DNA from: Trochalopteron elliotii
Taxonomy: Eukaryota; Chordata; Aves; Passeriformes; Leiothrichidae
Direction: 5' to 3'
Length of the DNA stretch: 64,000 nucleotides
Assembly (NCBI GenBank): GCA_024734555.1
Contig: JANPWX010000076.1
Span: 3,623,448-3,687,447, forward strand
The position numbers and the translations under genes are program-made. The notes below the pieces were generated by a model. That model did not search any database and had not been told where the DNA came from. It saw only the letters and a program-made list of their open reading frames with translations. Of this stretch, positions 1 to 11,768 are shown in pieces (position 1 is the stretch's first letter; each line of letters opens with the position of its first letter).

Positions 1-811
1 TTCAAAAGACACCTTTTTCCTCTAAATAAAAGTTCAAAAATAACAGCTCTATTAAAAATTGAAATATTTAAACCCTGATTCAAGAAACTATTCTGTTGTG
101 CATCTAACTTGAAAATCAGCCATCAATTCGAAGACTGAATTTACAGCTCACTTCTGTTGTACTCCTTGAATAGTACTTCTGTGTTCTTCTACATGGATCA
201 TCTACAACCATGGTGAAATACTCTAAATATACATCTTAAATAGTCAACACATTGACTCAGATATGCTTCATCAGAAGATATACTAAAAATTAAAAATGGT
301 GGAGTAATCTGCACTATAATACAGAGCAAAGATACCCCAAGTTCCAGTCCACATTTAAATGTGTAACTCCTGTGTGATATAGCATAAACTATTCCATCCT
401 AGATCCATCCATTTGCTGAGTCACTCCCTCCTCTTAAGCTGCAGAGGAGCTGATGTTACCCTTCCTGTCTTCGAAATGAAGGAAAGAAAAACAAAGTTCT
501 GCGATACAGGAGAAATGTTTACAAAAAGAAGAGTCTTTAAAATGATAGTGAGAGATTTAAAAACTACTAATAGATGCTTGTGTAACAATTAAAACATGGA
601 ATTTCTTACCTTCTCCACTTCTCTGTCTTTCTGTGTATCCTATAATACATTTATTAGGACCAGTTAACTATAAACCAGATTAAGTTTTCCAGCTGATATG
701 GATGAGTTTTATGAAAAACTAATAACTAACCAAACCCAGTAGAATATGTTCATCTGAAAGTAAACATAAAAATTCACTTCATTTTTGTTTCCCACAATAT
801 TTTTTGTATAA
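1..811. other. AT-rich non-coding stretch, nothing recognised
   Basis: No open frame of note, no repeat family and no simple repeat can be recognised by eye. The stretch ends where a CR1 3' end begins. Confidence 0.6.
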
Positions 812-1022
812 GATCAAGGGAAAACTTCTTTCCTGAAAGGGCTGTCAAACATTGGAACAGGCTGCCCAGGCAAGAAGATGAGTCGTCATCTCTGAGAATA
901 TTTAAAAGACACAGATGTGGCATTTAGGGTCATTTGGACTCAGTAATGTTAGCACAACAATAATGTTAGCTCAATTCAATAATCTTATGGATCTCTTTCA
1001 ACATAAATGATTCCATGATTCA
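812..1022 (+). mobile_element. CR1 non-LTR retrotransposon, 3' end fragment
   Basis: The stretch reads like the last ~200 bases of an avian CR1: 'aaaacttctttcctgaa', then 'acattggaacaggctgccca', a 'ggcattt..ggtcatttggac' segment, and the diverged terminal octamer repeat 'atgattccatgattc' at 1007-1021. In avian CR1 the element ends in short ATTCTATG-type repeats rather than poly(A), and most copies are truncated at the 5' end, as this one is. It covers only the end of ORF2 and the 3' UTR. It is well diverged and non-functional. Confidence 0.85.
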
Positions 1023-1527
1023 GACTTACTGTTTCATATTACCCATGTCCACTTCTTTTGTTTTCTCCTCTTTGTTTCCATTCTTTTCTTAAATACCAGA
1101 ATTTTATTCCTTTTCTTTCTTTCCTTTTGTCTCTATCTCTGAAGCTCTGGAAGACTAAGACAACAATACAAAAATTGCAGTTATCCACTTGGTTTACTTC
1201 CTAATTCTCCCAAGAAACAGGAACCATTAACATTGAGGCAAATAACAGTAGTTTTAAGACCAAAGCACCATAATACATAAAGGCTGACCTTGGATACAAA
1301 AAAACCAGTTCAAACCCATATGAAATTATTATTCTTTCCCAGAAATTTAACATAAATTGACTATGCTTTTCCCTGGAAATTTGAAACAGCAAAGAATTTT
1401 TACAAAAAATATCAATGTTTTATTTCCACTTCTGAATTGATATACTGACTTTAAGAATTAATAGAAACTCAGTTCTCTGGGTGCTAAAAGCACCAATTAA
1501 ATAAAAGTCAATAAAAATAACAAGCTA
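1023..1527. other. AT-rich non-coding stretch, nothing recognised
   Basis: Pyrimidine-rich at 1040-1140, otherwise featureless. The short open frame on the minus strand at 1201-1392 has the composition of chance translation. Confidence 0.5.
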
Positions 1528-2056
1528 TGGAAAAATGCCCAGCTGAAAATTAAGCCCTCCTTCTACCCCTTCAGGTGAGAGAGACAATAGGCAGCGATAT
1601 TCCGAGGTAGAGATTATGGCTTGAGATAAAAATTTACTAGAAACAGCAATGAGATAAGAAAACAAACAATAACAGCAACAATGTAAATAACAACAGTGTC
1701 TAAAAGAGAGTGCTTACACTCAGAATGCTCACCAAGGCCGACCTGATGTGGCCACAGCCCATCAAAGAGACAAAGAACAAAATGGCCCCTGGACCCTCTG
1801 TGCGTACATTTTTTCCCCAAACCCAAGACAATGAAAAACAATTGCAGACAAATCCTTCAGTCAGGACCAGCGTTACCCCACCACTCCATTTGCTGCTTGC
1901 CCCTTGGAAAAGGATAAAATGGCTGTGGATCCCTTCTTCTCAGAATGCCCTTCTTCTGCACCCCAGAAATGATGTCTGTGGTACAGAATAACAACCTAGA
2001 CACACCCACATGGCTCCAGGCTGTGCCCCCTCATATCCTGGGCTGAAATTAGAACA
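1528..2056 (-). mobile_element. Endogenous retrovirus LTR (avian ERVL-like), minus strand
   Basis: Read on the minus strand, this GC-richer block starts 'tgttctaatttcagccca', carries 'ttttcattgtcttgggtt' in the middle, then the phrase 'cattgctgtttctagtaaat' followed by 'tttatctcaa', and ends near 'cagctgggcatttttcca'. The same phrases in the same order occur in the solo LTR at 30676-31149, so both belong to one LTR family. The block begins TG and ends CA on the minus strand. No matching target duplication is visible (flanks 'agcta' and 'agaat'), so the edges may be off by a few bases or the duplication has decayed. The plus-strand open frame at 1710-1991 lies antisense in the LTR and is not a gene. 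Confidence 0.7.
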
Positions 2057-3059
2057 AGAATTTAGAGATTACTTACTTGCAAATGTTCTTAAATGAGCAA
2101 TAATTATTGTCATCAGTAGGTATTTAGTCTTCATTAATTTGACACTAAATGTTGGAGTCTCCAAAGAGAAGCAAACATATTTCTAACTTCAAATTGTAAC
2201 AGAATCAAATGACCTTGTTAATTAAACATAGTCCATGGTCACTAAACATAGTCACCAATTACAAAAGTAATGATAAAGCACCCTAGGAGAATGCAAAAGA
2301 AGAGAACAGGATCAGTAAGCTTTAAATATCCACAAAGAGCTCCAAACCAATCTGAATAAGCTTTTTACTAAACTTGAGGAGAAGAAAAAAAAAAGCAAAC
2401 AACCACTAAAATGTAGGGTTTCTATCATTTTATTTCCATCTCTGTGGCCCTACAGTCCTATGAGAAACATTCTAAATGTGGATTAAAATCAAACCCATGC
2501 ACTAAAAATACATATAATACACAGGTACAATGGGACCACAGACCATATTATAAATATATTTAAATAATTGCTGTAACTCTTGCTAAATAGCAGACCTTAC
2601 ATTAAACACAGTACTGAAAGACAAGCAGTGGTTTACACTGAAATAAAAGAAAAATAACTGAGGTTAATATTAATTAAAACTTATTTGTGTTTATATTTCC
2701 AAATGTGTGAGCGTGTTTAACAAAGTGCATACAAATTCAGGAATACATCCAGTATAAATGCTTTACCTCTGTGTAACATGTTTTGACCATATACACCAAG
2801 ACAAAGTTGAATCAGGATAACACAGACGAGTTATCCAAAAAGTTGATTAATATAAGAACATATTAATAAATTAATAGATACAAAGAAAAGACTTATAAGA
2901 CATTTACACGTGAATTATGTTTTGAGGAGGAGGTCTGGGGGGTTAGGGCATTATTATTGTTATACTTCTAGATAAATATGTTTCTGACCAAGTGTTTAAT
3001 TATAAATGAATTTTTAATATAGCTTTGGACAAAAAGAAAAAATAGTGCCAACACGTTGC
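2057..3059. other. AT-rich non-coding stretch, nothing recognised
   Basis: AT-rich, with a short G-rich patch at 2922-2947. No repeat family or coding signal recognised. Confidence 0.5.
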
Positions 3060-3480
3060 GGTGCATGATTGAGGTTTTCAAATTTGTATCTGTATTTTGT
3101 TTATTTGTCTGTACTTGGTCTGCTCCTTCCAAAATATCCCCACCCCTGTACTCAGAATAACACCTGGTATCACCCTGTCCTGGACCCACCCCTTTCCTTC
3201 CCCATTGGCACAAAGTGTGCTCCGCCCAGGTGCAACCTGGTAAGAGGAGAGCACAGGAGCCCAAATGGTTGTTCTGACACATGTTCTGGCACGTGCTGTC
3301 CTGGCACATGGAGCTGCACTGAATAAACACCTTCCAATCCAAGCCAGAGCCCATTCCATTCTTCCAGCTTTAACCACGCTCAGCCAGCAGAATTGGGGGA
3401 CCCATGAACTGTTTTGGTTGGTCTGGGAACTGCTTTAGCTGGTAAGCAGCCCCCACGCGAGAACCCACCTTCACCAACAG
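3060..3480 (+). mobile_element. LTR-like block with poly(A) signal and primer-site-like sequence
   Basis: This GC-rich island in AT-rich DNA carries an AATAAA at 3322-3327, followed about 70 bases later by 'ttgggggacccatgaactg' at 3393-3411. The order (promoter-like U3, poly(A) signal, short U5, then a primer-binding-site-like TGGGGG) fits the 3' part of a plus-strand retroviral LTR plus the start of its leader. TGGGGG is how a tRNA-Pro primer site begins, but the remaining bases do not match well. I cannot fix the 5' edge and see no clear TATA box. The open frames here on both strands are incidental. Confidence 0.45.
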
Positions 3481-6477
3481 GCTCATAAAAAAAATCTTAT
3501 TAGGTAAAGAATTTGCGTGAGGTAATCCAGTGTGTCAAATGACAACATTCAGCATTGACATAGTGCTTACATCTCCTACCTATAACATTGCATTCAAAAT
3601 TATACTATGGGTAAAAGAGGATGGCCTCACATGAGTATCAGTAAACTTACTGTAAAGCTAATGCTAATTGTGTCATGAATGAACTAATGTCCCTTTCAGC
3701 AAAGTTTATCACTGTCGTACACAAAAAAAACCCTTTTCCTCTATTTACCCTTTTTTCTCTGGTGCTATCTTCAATCTTACACTGCCTGAGTCTTGAGGCT
3801 GATGGTTCCCACCTTACTCCAGATGGGTACTGGGGGTCCCAAAGAGCTGGTAATGACAGATGTTCCTCACTGAGAGACAGCAGGTTTGACGGAGAGAGAT
3901 TTCTTCCTTCTCTGCCTTTGATCTGCTTAGTGTGACTTTCACATATTTGCTAATGCAGTCTTACTTGCTCTTTCTTCACAGATTTGTTAAACATTTATCA
4001 TATATCATATTCATGAACATAACCAAACTCCCAAGACACTCAGTCATTACCCAATCGTTAAGCAATTATTATGACAGCTTAAACAACCTAAACTTAGCTC
4101 ACGCCAAGTCTACTCAATTCTTCAGGCTTCAATGGTGGCAAAAGCCTGTATCTTTTATTACTCATATCAATGATATATTTCTTGGGCTACAGAGCTACAA
4201 TTTCAAGTATTAATTAATTCTTTAATATGCTGGTTTTGGTTAATCAATAAACTCTATGGGAAAAATAAAAGAACTAGGTAGCCCACACTCACAGAGCATT
4301 ACTCTGAAAATTTTATGGGCTACTTCTTCATACAGATAGTGCAAAGTACAAGGAGATCTTTGAAATAGCCTTGTTTATAGCATTATTTGAGTGGATTTTG
4401 TGAATGAAGGATATATGAAGTACTTTGAGTTGGAAGTCTGTCTAATCAAACTTGACCTTCCTCACAACTCACCTTGAATTTTCAGGCTTCTGGTAACAGA
4501 TACCTATGTGAGCTAAAACGGAAGCTTTTGACATAGTCTTACAGTGATGGCATCATATGCAAATACAAATAAAATATGCAAATACACATAAAATTTTTGC
4601 TAACCAGACAGAATGATTTATCCATCCCATCTCCTCTTCCATGTCTTTTAATGTGTGGACTATAGTAAGAAATTAATCATTAGGGATAATAATTTATCTT
4701 ACTCTGTGCACAGAAAATTTACTGGGGAAGATAGAAGTTGTGTGCTGGCATCTCAGGAATAGTACTTGAGAGCTGAATTACACTTTATTTTCTGTCTCCT
4801 CCTTTTACCATCACAGTTTTGATTCTATGATTGTAATTAGTCTTCTTTTTACTCTTGACAAATTATAGACCATAGGAAATCTATTCTCCAAATCAGAAAA
4901 AAAATCATATACCACTTAAACTTTTTTCTCTACAGTTATATATCATTACATTCTCATGACTGACTTCAAGAAACAAGATTTAACTCAGCCATGGAATATA
5001 GTTGTCCTGAGAATAAGAGTAATTAAAGAATAAGCATTTTTGTCTGCTTAAAAAACTCTAGATTTATATTTGCAATAATCTCAAAATTTTTAACCTTAGC
5101 ATTTTCTGCTTGGTAATTTATATAACCATGAATAAATAATTCTTTCCATACTTTTATTTATCTGGATAATTAAAAGTGCTAATTTCTCCTAGGAATTATA
5201 AAATAATGCAAATTCAGCATTTTATTTAGGAATGGCTCCTATGTTGTGCTGCGCTGCTTCCTTGGAAAAATTCTAGGTGCATTTTTATTTTACAAATATG
5301 AACATAAATGATACTGATTAGCTTCTAATTCACAGCCTGTCCATGTATCTCCTGTTTCAAATCATGTTATAGATGAGAAATCTGTTGCAGCTGGGGACCT
5401 ATGTACATTCATTCTGCCATCAGTAAGGTGTGAAACGATATGGATTTTCAGAGCCTCCATACATACTCAACCGTCCTTTTAATCCTTAGGATCACAAAAG
5501 ATAGCTGGCAGAGGTCTTAAGAAAACATATTATTAATTTAATTATTTTTGCCAGTAAGCTAGTATATTAAAAATTTGTATTCAGCAGACACTAAGATCAG
5601 ACCCAAGAACTGAAAGCTAAATGTTTGGAAAATAGTTGAACAGAGTACTGCTTAGAAAGAGTAGATATTTAAGGCTTTATTTATCAACACAAGACATAAG
5701 CTATTTGGTTTAAAATTATATATTTGCTATGCGAGACATAGAGACTGAAGCACATGCAATGTCCATAGGGAACAATTTAATATCTCTGACAATGACTACT
5801 GAGATCAGTTGGATAATTCTATAGAAGGCAGAAATGTGATGATATTTCACGAAAAATTTTCTCACCTTCAGCACTCAGTGGATTGCAAACATCACAGAGA
5901 TCTTTTTCTTCTTTGAAAGAAGCCACCTTTTCAGAATTCCCTGAAATTGTCTGACATTTTTAGGGACTTTTTGTGGTTGTTACTTTCTTTTTTTTAATAT
6001 ATATATTTAAACTTAAATCAAATTAAAAATGTGATTTTAGAATATCTGTTGTTATTGCAGTAGAATACACCTCTGTTAAAACATGCTGTGACATTTCACA
6101 ATGCTCATTATGTGCAGCACAGTTGGATATTCCTTTGTTTCCTTTACTAAAATTGTGGTAGAACAAAGCTATTGAAAGAATGATATTTCAAGTGGAAAAA
6201 AAGAAATTCAGTCATGTACAAAACCAATTAAATTAGTGTTACGTTAATGAACATGAGAAAGTTACACTGCAGAGCTGCTGGCATCGGTGGGTGGGTTTGT
6301 GACTATAATTGCGTATAATGTATTTAGCTGTGCATCACTGAGGTAAACGGTGAAAAGTGGAAAAAAATCAGGCTTTGGAAAATCGCTCCCTAAATCCTTC
6401 AGTGAAAACTTCTGCATCTGTCTTGAATGGTGGCCACATAATTTCTCTTTATGGAGGCAGAGAGCAAAAATGCACAG
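3481..6477. other. AT-rich non-coding stretch
   Basis: About 3 kb without a recognised transposon or exon. Notable only for the small tandem duplication carrying two octamer motifs at 4555-4594. The open frames at 3675-3935 and 3932-4213 have chance-like composition. Confidence 0.5.
4555..4594. repeat. 19-bp tandem duplication with two ATGCAAAT octamers
   Basis: The unit 'atatgcaaatacaaataaa' is followed by the diverged copy 'atatgcaaatacacataaa'. Each copy holds a perfect ATGCAAAT (4557-4564 and 4576-4583), the POU/Oct factor consensus. Such an octamer is expected fairly often in AT-rich DNA, so regulatory function is not implied. Confidence 0.6.
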
Positions 6478-6830
6478 CACCACAGAATAGTAGAAACTCA
6501 AGAAGTTCTATGGAGAATCTGTAGTTCAATACTCTCTTGCTGAAAATAGGGTCAGCTACAGCAGCTTGCTCAGGAGGATGTTCAGTTGGGTTTTGAATAT
6601 CTCCAAGGATGAGGACACAGTGGCATGCTCCTGAGCAACCTGTTCCAGTGCTCAAACAACCTTACAGTGAAAAAGTACCTCTTCATTTAAATGGACTTTC
6701 TTGTGTTTCAGTTTGTGCCTCTTGTCCTGTCACTGAATACCACTAAGAAGAGTTTGTCTCTCACCTTCTTTACCCTCCAACCAGGTATTTATACACATTT
6801 CTCCTTGCTTCTCTAATTCCCTTCCTAATC
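6478..6830 (-). mobile_element. CR1 retrotransposon 3' fragment, antisense
   Basis: The plus strand shows the reverse complement of a CR1 3' region in the usual order: 'caccacagaatagtaga', 'gttcaatactctcttgctga', 'agcagcttgctcaggagga', 'ttgaatatctccaaggatga', 'gcaacctgttccagtgctca', 'cttgtcctgtcactgaata'. The element therefore points left, with its 3' end near 6478 and a truncated 5' end near 6830. It covers the 3' UTR and end of ORF2. The minus-strand frames at 6262-6655 run through it and are remnants or chance. Confidence 0.85.
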
Positions 6831-7068
6831 TTAAATAAAATTTAGGAACCTTGTTGCTAGGTGCTATTTTGTTGTTATTTTATGGAAATACCATATGGTT
6901 CATTAAACAACTCTCTCCTTTTGAGCTTAGGGAGTGTTTATAATATTTAGGAAGTGTGATGAGAAAATTATACTGATCCCAGGATTAAATCCTATAGAGT
7001 CTTCATTGAATGGTTATTTATATACTTGCTATATATTTATGTACATTTATTTATGTTTAGTTGATCAA
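6831..7068. other. AT-rich spacer
   Basis: Nothing recognised between the CR1 fragment and the microsatellite. Confidence 0.5.
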
Positions 7069-7088
7069 ATATAATAATAATAATAATA

Positions 7089-7157
<69 letters not shown>

Positions 7158-7167
7158 TTGTTGTTCT
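7069..7167. repeat. Compound trinucleotide microsatellite (ATA)n(GAT)n(GTT)n
   Basis: About seven ATA/TAA units are followed by an uninterrupted run of about 22 GAT units (7091-7157) and then three GTT units. The long single-residue open frames seen on both strands (runs of Met, Ile or His) are translations of this microsatellite and are not genes. The pure GAT tract is likely length-polymorphic. Confidence 0.97.
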
Positions 7168-10100
7168 GTGAAATTCCTCTGACATGTAACACTGGAAAAC
7201 CCACATACAGTTTGAAACAGCCATGTTTTTTCATTCATTTTGAAAGCATTTTTATATTTAATTATTTCAAGTAAACAGAACAACTTTAAAAAACAGTAAG
7301 GAGAAGATTAGTGGCAGCTTATTAAAATCTGCAGTTTTGTAAAATTTTATATAATTATTTTTTGTGGTTGGAAAAGTTAAAGAATCCATAAAATTGATTG
7401 TAGCATTTTGAAGGTGCCATTTTGAAATCTGTCACTTTGCAGTACTTAGCATTTCTTTTGCCTGAAGTGCAATAGACTGTTTTGTTGACATACCTGATCT
7501 AATAATTTATTTAAATGCATTAGGAAATGTATGCAAGTTTACTACATATAGGCAGATTCTTACCTATCACCCTCTCTCCACAGAAGTTACTGTCTATTTG
7601 CATTTGTATGAATAACAGCAAAAGACATTGTTAGAGATGGAAAACAAACAGGCTTGTATTTGAACATATATAATAAAATTTTCTTTTTATTACAGAAAAA
7701 TTTGAGCCAAATATAACTGTTGTTTCTTCATCATAAAGCAAATAGACTATGTATTTTTCATGCAAGTGATAATTTTTCCAGATCCTCATCTGTCTGGCAC
7801 AATCTCTTTAATTAAAATGTACAGCAAGATGAGTTAGAAATGGCTGTTTACCTTGCATTACTTGCCAGATAGTCACTAGCGAATATTATAAATTTTTTTT
7901 TAAAGGGCATGTGGGGGAAGGGTTAGCTTTTCTAGCAATCACAGAAGGTAAAGTACGCTTTAATGAGTCACAGTAAGGAATGAAATCCAACAGATTACAT
8001 CCTGTCAGTAATTGCCTCCCTCTTTACAAAAGAAACACCAGCTCAGAAGTTGCCACTGGCATCATCTGCAAGATTATGTTCATGAGAGAGTGAGCAAAAC
8101 AGAGGAGCTGAGACATAATAGGTATATTATAGGTTAATACAAAGACCCTGCATAGCCTGCAGGAGCTTTTTGAAAGCCATTACTTTTCAGAAAGTGGTGT
8201 GATGTAGTCACAACATGAAAACTGCAGTTAACAAGCATGATCCACACATTATATTGCTTCATTCTCTGAGTAGCCTCAAGGTGGTGACCAATGTATTTTT
8301 CATTACACCTGTATAATAAAGGAATAACAAGGACTTGCAAACATTAAATTGTGTCTCAAGTGAACAGGATACACTCTTCTTGTACACAGATTAAAATTTT
8401 GGGCTTGGTTATAGTTATTTGGAAATGAAAGAGAAGTCCTGTGTACATCCTAGGGTACTAATTCATTATCTGTTTCAGTAAAAAAAAACTTTGTATTTTT
8501 TCCAAAATAACATTCTTAACTTTCTCAGCTACAGTTTTTCCTGTCTCTCTTCAGCCAACACTAGCATCATGGGGCCCTACAGCAAGTCAAGATTAGCTAT
8601 GATTGAAAACCAATAATGGGGGAAGAAAATAACCAACACCAAAGATAAATGGTCTGACTCACCTGATTGCAAGTGCTGATACAAGAACAGGATAAGAGTC
8701 CTTTTCAGCAGCAGACACAGTTAATTTAGCTTAAGCCAATTGTAAACCAATATCATTAAAAATCTATCAACCCTTCTACCTGTTTTTCCAAAACTATCCC
8801 CCACAAACTCTCCTTATTTCACAAGGGATTTATAGGCCTCTCAGGAGTTCATATAGGCTCAGGAAATAATTAATAAATACCTGGGCTAAGTTCAATAAAG
8901 AATTATCTAAGATATCTAAATATAAATACAGAAAAGTACACCTGAAAGGAACACAGAAGCCTAATTCTTCAACAGAAAAAGAGATAATCCCATATCAACA
9001 CTAAATATATAAACTTAGACAGCTATATGACAGGAATAAAAGAAAGAAAAGAAAATGTAAATAAGCTTTCCTTTAGTTGTCCAATGATGTAGTGATTATG
9101 ATGGCTACAGAACAAAACCAGACAGTTATTTTTAAATCATCCTTTGACACACATAAATTTCAATCTCCCACATTCCAGGAAATTGCACTAAACATCATGT
9201 TTTGGACTTCTCTGCTTTAAACGTTTTCTGAGGAACCTCTTTTACCTGAAATACGTATTTATGGAACTTGAATATATGTCCATGCTAACTGCCCAAGGTC
9301 TATTGGTGACAACCATGAGCACTGAGCTGTGAATGTGGTCAGTCAAACCTCTCTCTTACTCCTTCTTCCCAAGCAGTGAACAGAAGTTTGAACTCTCCTA
9401 ATATCAAGACCTGAGCACTTCTGCCTGCCTTCACTGACTTTGATCCTCAGATCTGATGTGCAGATGTACTCTGCCATCTGACACGAGACAGAAAGGAATT
9501 GCATCCAGATGAATTTATGGTCAAACCCAACCTGTGCATAGTCAAAACAAATCCAACAATATCCATTTTTATCTGAACAGCAAACTGCTATAATTTACAC
9601 AAGCAAATGTAATGCACAAAACAACAAAAAATTAACTATGCAAATTATTACATTATGTACACATATAAATTCACTTCATAAGCAATCAATCTGTCATACA
9701 AACCTTGAGTTCCTTATCTTTAATTGACTTGTCACAAGCCATTTAAATTTGACGCAGACAGTAGCAGAATGTCATGGATGGATCAGGCCATGAATACCAC
9801 TCTTCTCTGGGCAAATAGTTTTCAGTGGGGTCTCAAACATGGCACGAAGGTCAAAAGATAGAGTCTGAGAAAATTTTAACCCATAAGCAAGCATCTAAAA
9901 AACTCTATTAATTTTCAAAGAAATTCCAGAGATTCTAAAAGCTTGGTTGAATTTTTTTTTTTTTTGGAGTTTCTCATATAACTGGCAGCCTCTGGAAGTT
10001 ATGTGTATTCAAAAATTTCCAAAATAAGGCTATTTCATGGTATAATATGGGCCTGAAAACCATATTTGCAACAATACTGCTCTTATTTTTAAATCAGCAC

Positions 10101-10214
10101 ATTCATTTACTTAAGATATTAAAAATAGTTCTTAAATGGTTTATTTTAGTAAGTATATTTATTTTATCTGTATCTGTATTTCATTTGTGCATTTTTAATC
10201 CATATTTAATTTAT
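7168..10214. other. AT-rich non-coding stretch
   Basis: No transposon or exon recognised. Contains a T-run at 9951-9965. The short frame at 8134-8340 (minus) is chance-like. Confidence 0.5.
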
Positions 10215-10860
10215 CTGTTTTTCTGAGGAACCTGTACATGCACAAGTCCATAAAATCTGGTGACATATATCCCAAGGTCTTGAGGGTACTGGCTGATATA
10301 GTTGCCCACCATTCAAAAAATCAGGCAGTATTAAAAATAGCAGTCAGGAAAGTCACCAGTGTATGGAAAAAGAAAAATATCATTCCCATTTTTAAAAAAG
10401 GAAGAAAGGAGGACCCTGAATACTACTGACCAGTCAGATTCACCACTTTGCCTGATAAGAACATGGAAAAGATCCTCCTGGAAGTATGTCAAAGCATGTG
10501 TGGGACAGGAAAGTGATTAGGAATAGCCAATATGGCTTCAAAAAAGGTAAACCGTGCCTGACTAATCTGATCATCCTTCTATGATGCAGTGACTGCATTG
10601 GTCACTAAGCAACTAATGTTATCTACCTTGATTTCTGAAAGGCCTTTGACATGATTCCCACACAAATTTGAGTTGCTAAATTGGAGGGATTTGGGCTTGA
10701 TGGATAGACTATTCATTGGATAAGAAATTGTCTGGATAACCATGTCCAAAGAATAGCAGTCAACAGCTCAATATCCAAAAGCACATCTGTAAAAAATGGT
10801 GTCTCTCAGTGGCCTATATAGGGAACCGGTATAATATAATTCTTTACAACTGAAAGCCTT
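10215..10860 (+). mobile_element. CR1 retrotransposon, internal reverse-transcriptase fragment
   Basis: Translation of the plus strand gives a degraded CR1 ORF2 reverse transcriptase. 'YPKVLRVLAD' matches the conserved 'HPRVLKELAD' block, and 'IIPIFKKGRKEDPEYY' matches the highly conserved 'PIYKKGRKEDPGNYR' block (10374-10429, immediately followed by a stop). It is followed, across stops and frameshifts, by nucleotide matches to the 'KAFDTVPH' region ('aaggcctttgacatgattcc') and to the tract before the GVPQG motif ('ggtgtctctcagtggcctat'). The fragment stops before the catalytic FADD box and lacks the CR1 3' end, so both ends have been lost. It is among the more diverged CR1 pieces here. Confidence 0.85.
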
Positions 10861-11276
10861 GCTGATGTAGTAAGCAATGGGATTTATGTTAAATATTCTG
10901 GTTCTTTCAAGAGTTTCCTCTATGATACTTCTCTGCAAAAGTGTTCATATTTACTGTATGGAATTTCTTATTCCTTTGCTTGCTTATTTAGATTTGTGCA
11001 TTTTTTCTTCCATGAGAGCTATAAGCTGAAGAGTTTGGGGTGTTAGACCACCATTGCATCCCATTGAAATGCATATTCCTCAGGATGCAAAAACCTTTTG
11101 TACATTTTGGATATGTGAAACTATGAAAGTCTTTAAAGTAGACAGACAGTTATAGAACCTCTTTCTAGAGAAAAAAAAATATGTTATTAAAATATAGGTG
11201 CTTCAGTAGAAGGAAATTCCAAATCACTCAGCTACCAGACTTCTTTCTGTTGAATTCCCAACAAATATACTTCATT
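10861..11276. other. AT-rich spacer
   Basis: Nothing recognised between a CR1 fragment and an LTR-like block. Confidence 0.5.
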
Positions 11277-11768
11277 CAATCACTTTTTGCGATGGTGCAG
11301 TGCTTCTCTCTGGGCTTTCGCCCACGCCTCCTGGCCAGCTCTGGCACCGGCATTGCAATAAAGGTACAGCCCTGTATTCTGGAAGTAGTTCCGATCCAGT
11401 GGGTCATTGCTTTGGCAGAAGCGTGAGCAATACGAGAAATAAAAGGATGAAACTCTGGTGGTGAACTTCAACTGGGTTTTATTAAATCCACACGACTTCC
11501 TTCCACCCAGGAGTCCGCCCACCAAAGCCCACTGAACTTGCAGGTTTTCACCTTAAATAAGGGGGTGGGAGAGTGGGGAGGTTACGGCTTGGAACCAATC
11601 CAGAATGGGAAGGAAGTGACCCTGAACCTAAATGACAACCCATAGAACAAATCAAGGAACAAAGGGGGAAGGAGAACCGAGACCCTGCCAATAAATCAAC
11701 ATCCTCACCAGAACTTTCTAGACATCAGGGTGAGGCCTTGAAGTGATGGACAGGACTCAGGTGTCACA
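11277..11768 (-). mobile_element. LTR-like block on the minus strand, family not recognised
   Basis: On the minus strand this GC-rich block starts 'tgtgacacctgagtcctgtc' at 11768, has a TATA-like 'ttatttaag' (11552-11560) and an AATAAA (11478-11483) about 70 bases downstream, then a U5-like stretch running to 'tattgctca' at 11424. That is the order of an LTR. The remaining 11277-11423 could be leader or internal sequence. A minus-strand open frame of 81 codons (11280-11525) runs across the poly(A) region and the left part; its C-terminal half has a balanced, protein-like composition, but I recognise no family. No flanking target duplication is visible. Confidence 0.45.

Noticed and set aside
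1710..1991. 93-codon plus-strand frame as a gene
   Set aside because: Falls entirely within a minus-strand LTR and matches no protein family.
4817..4835. 'gattctatgattg' as a CR1 3' terminus
   Set aside because: No CR1 3' UTR sequence precedes it; the match is limited to one octamer.
7037..7283. Open frames with long runs of Ile, His or Met
   Set aside because: These are translations of the GAT/ATA microsatellite in different frames.
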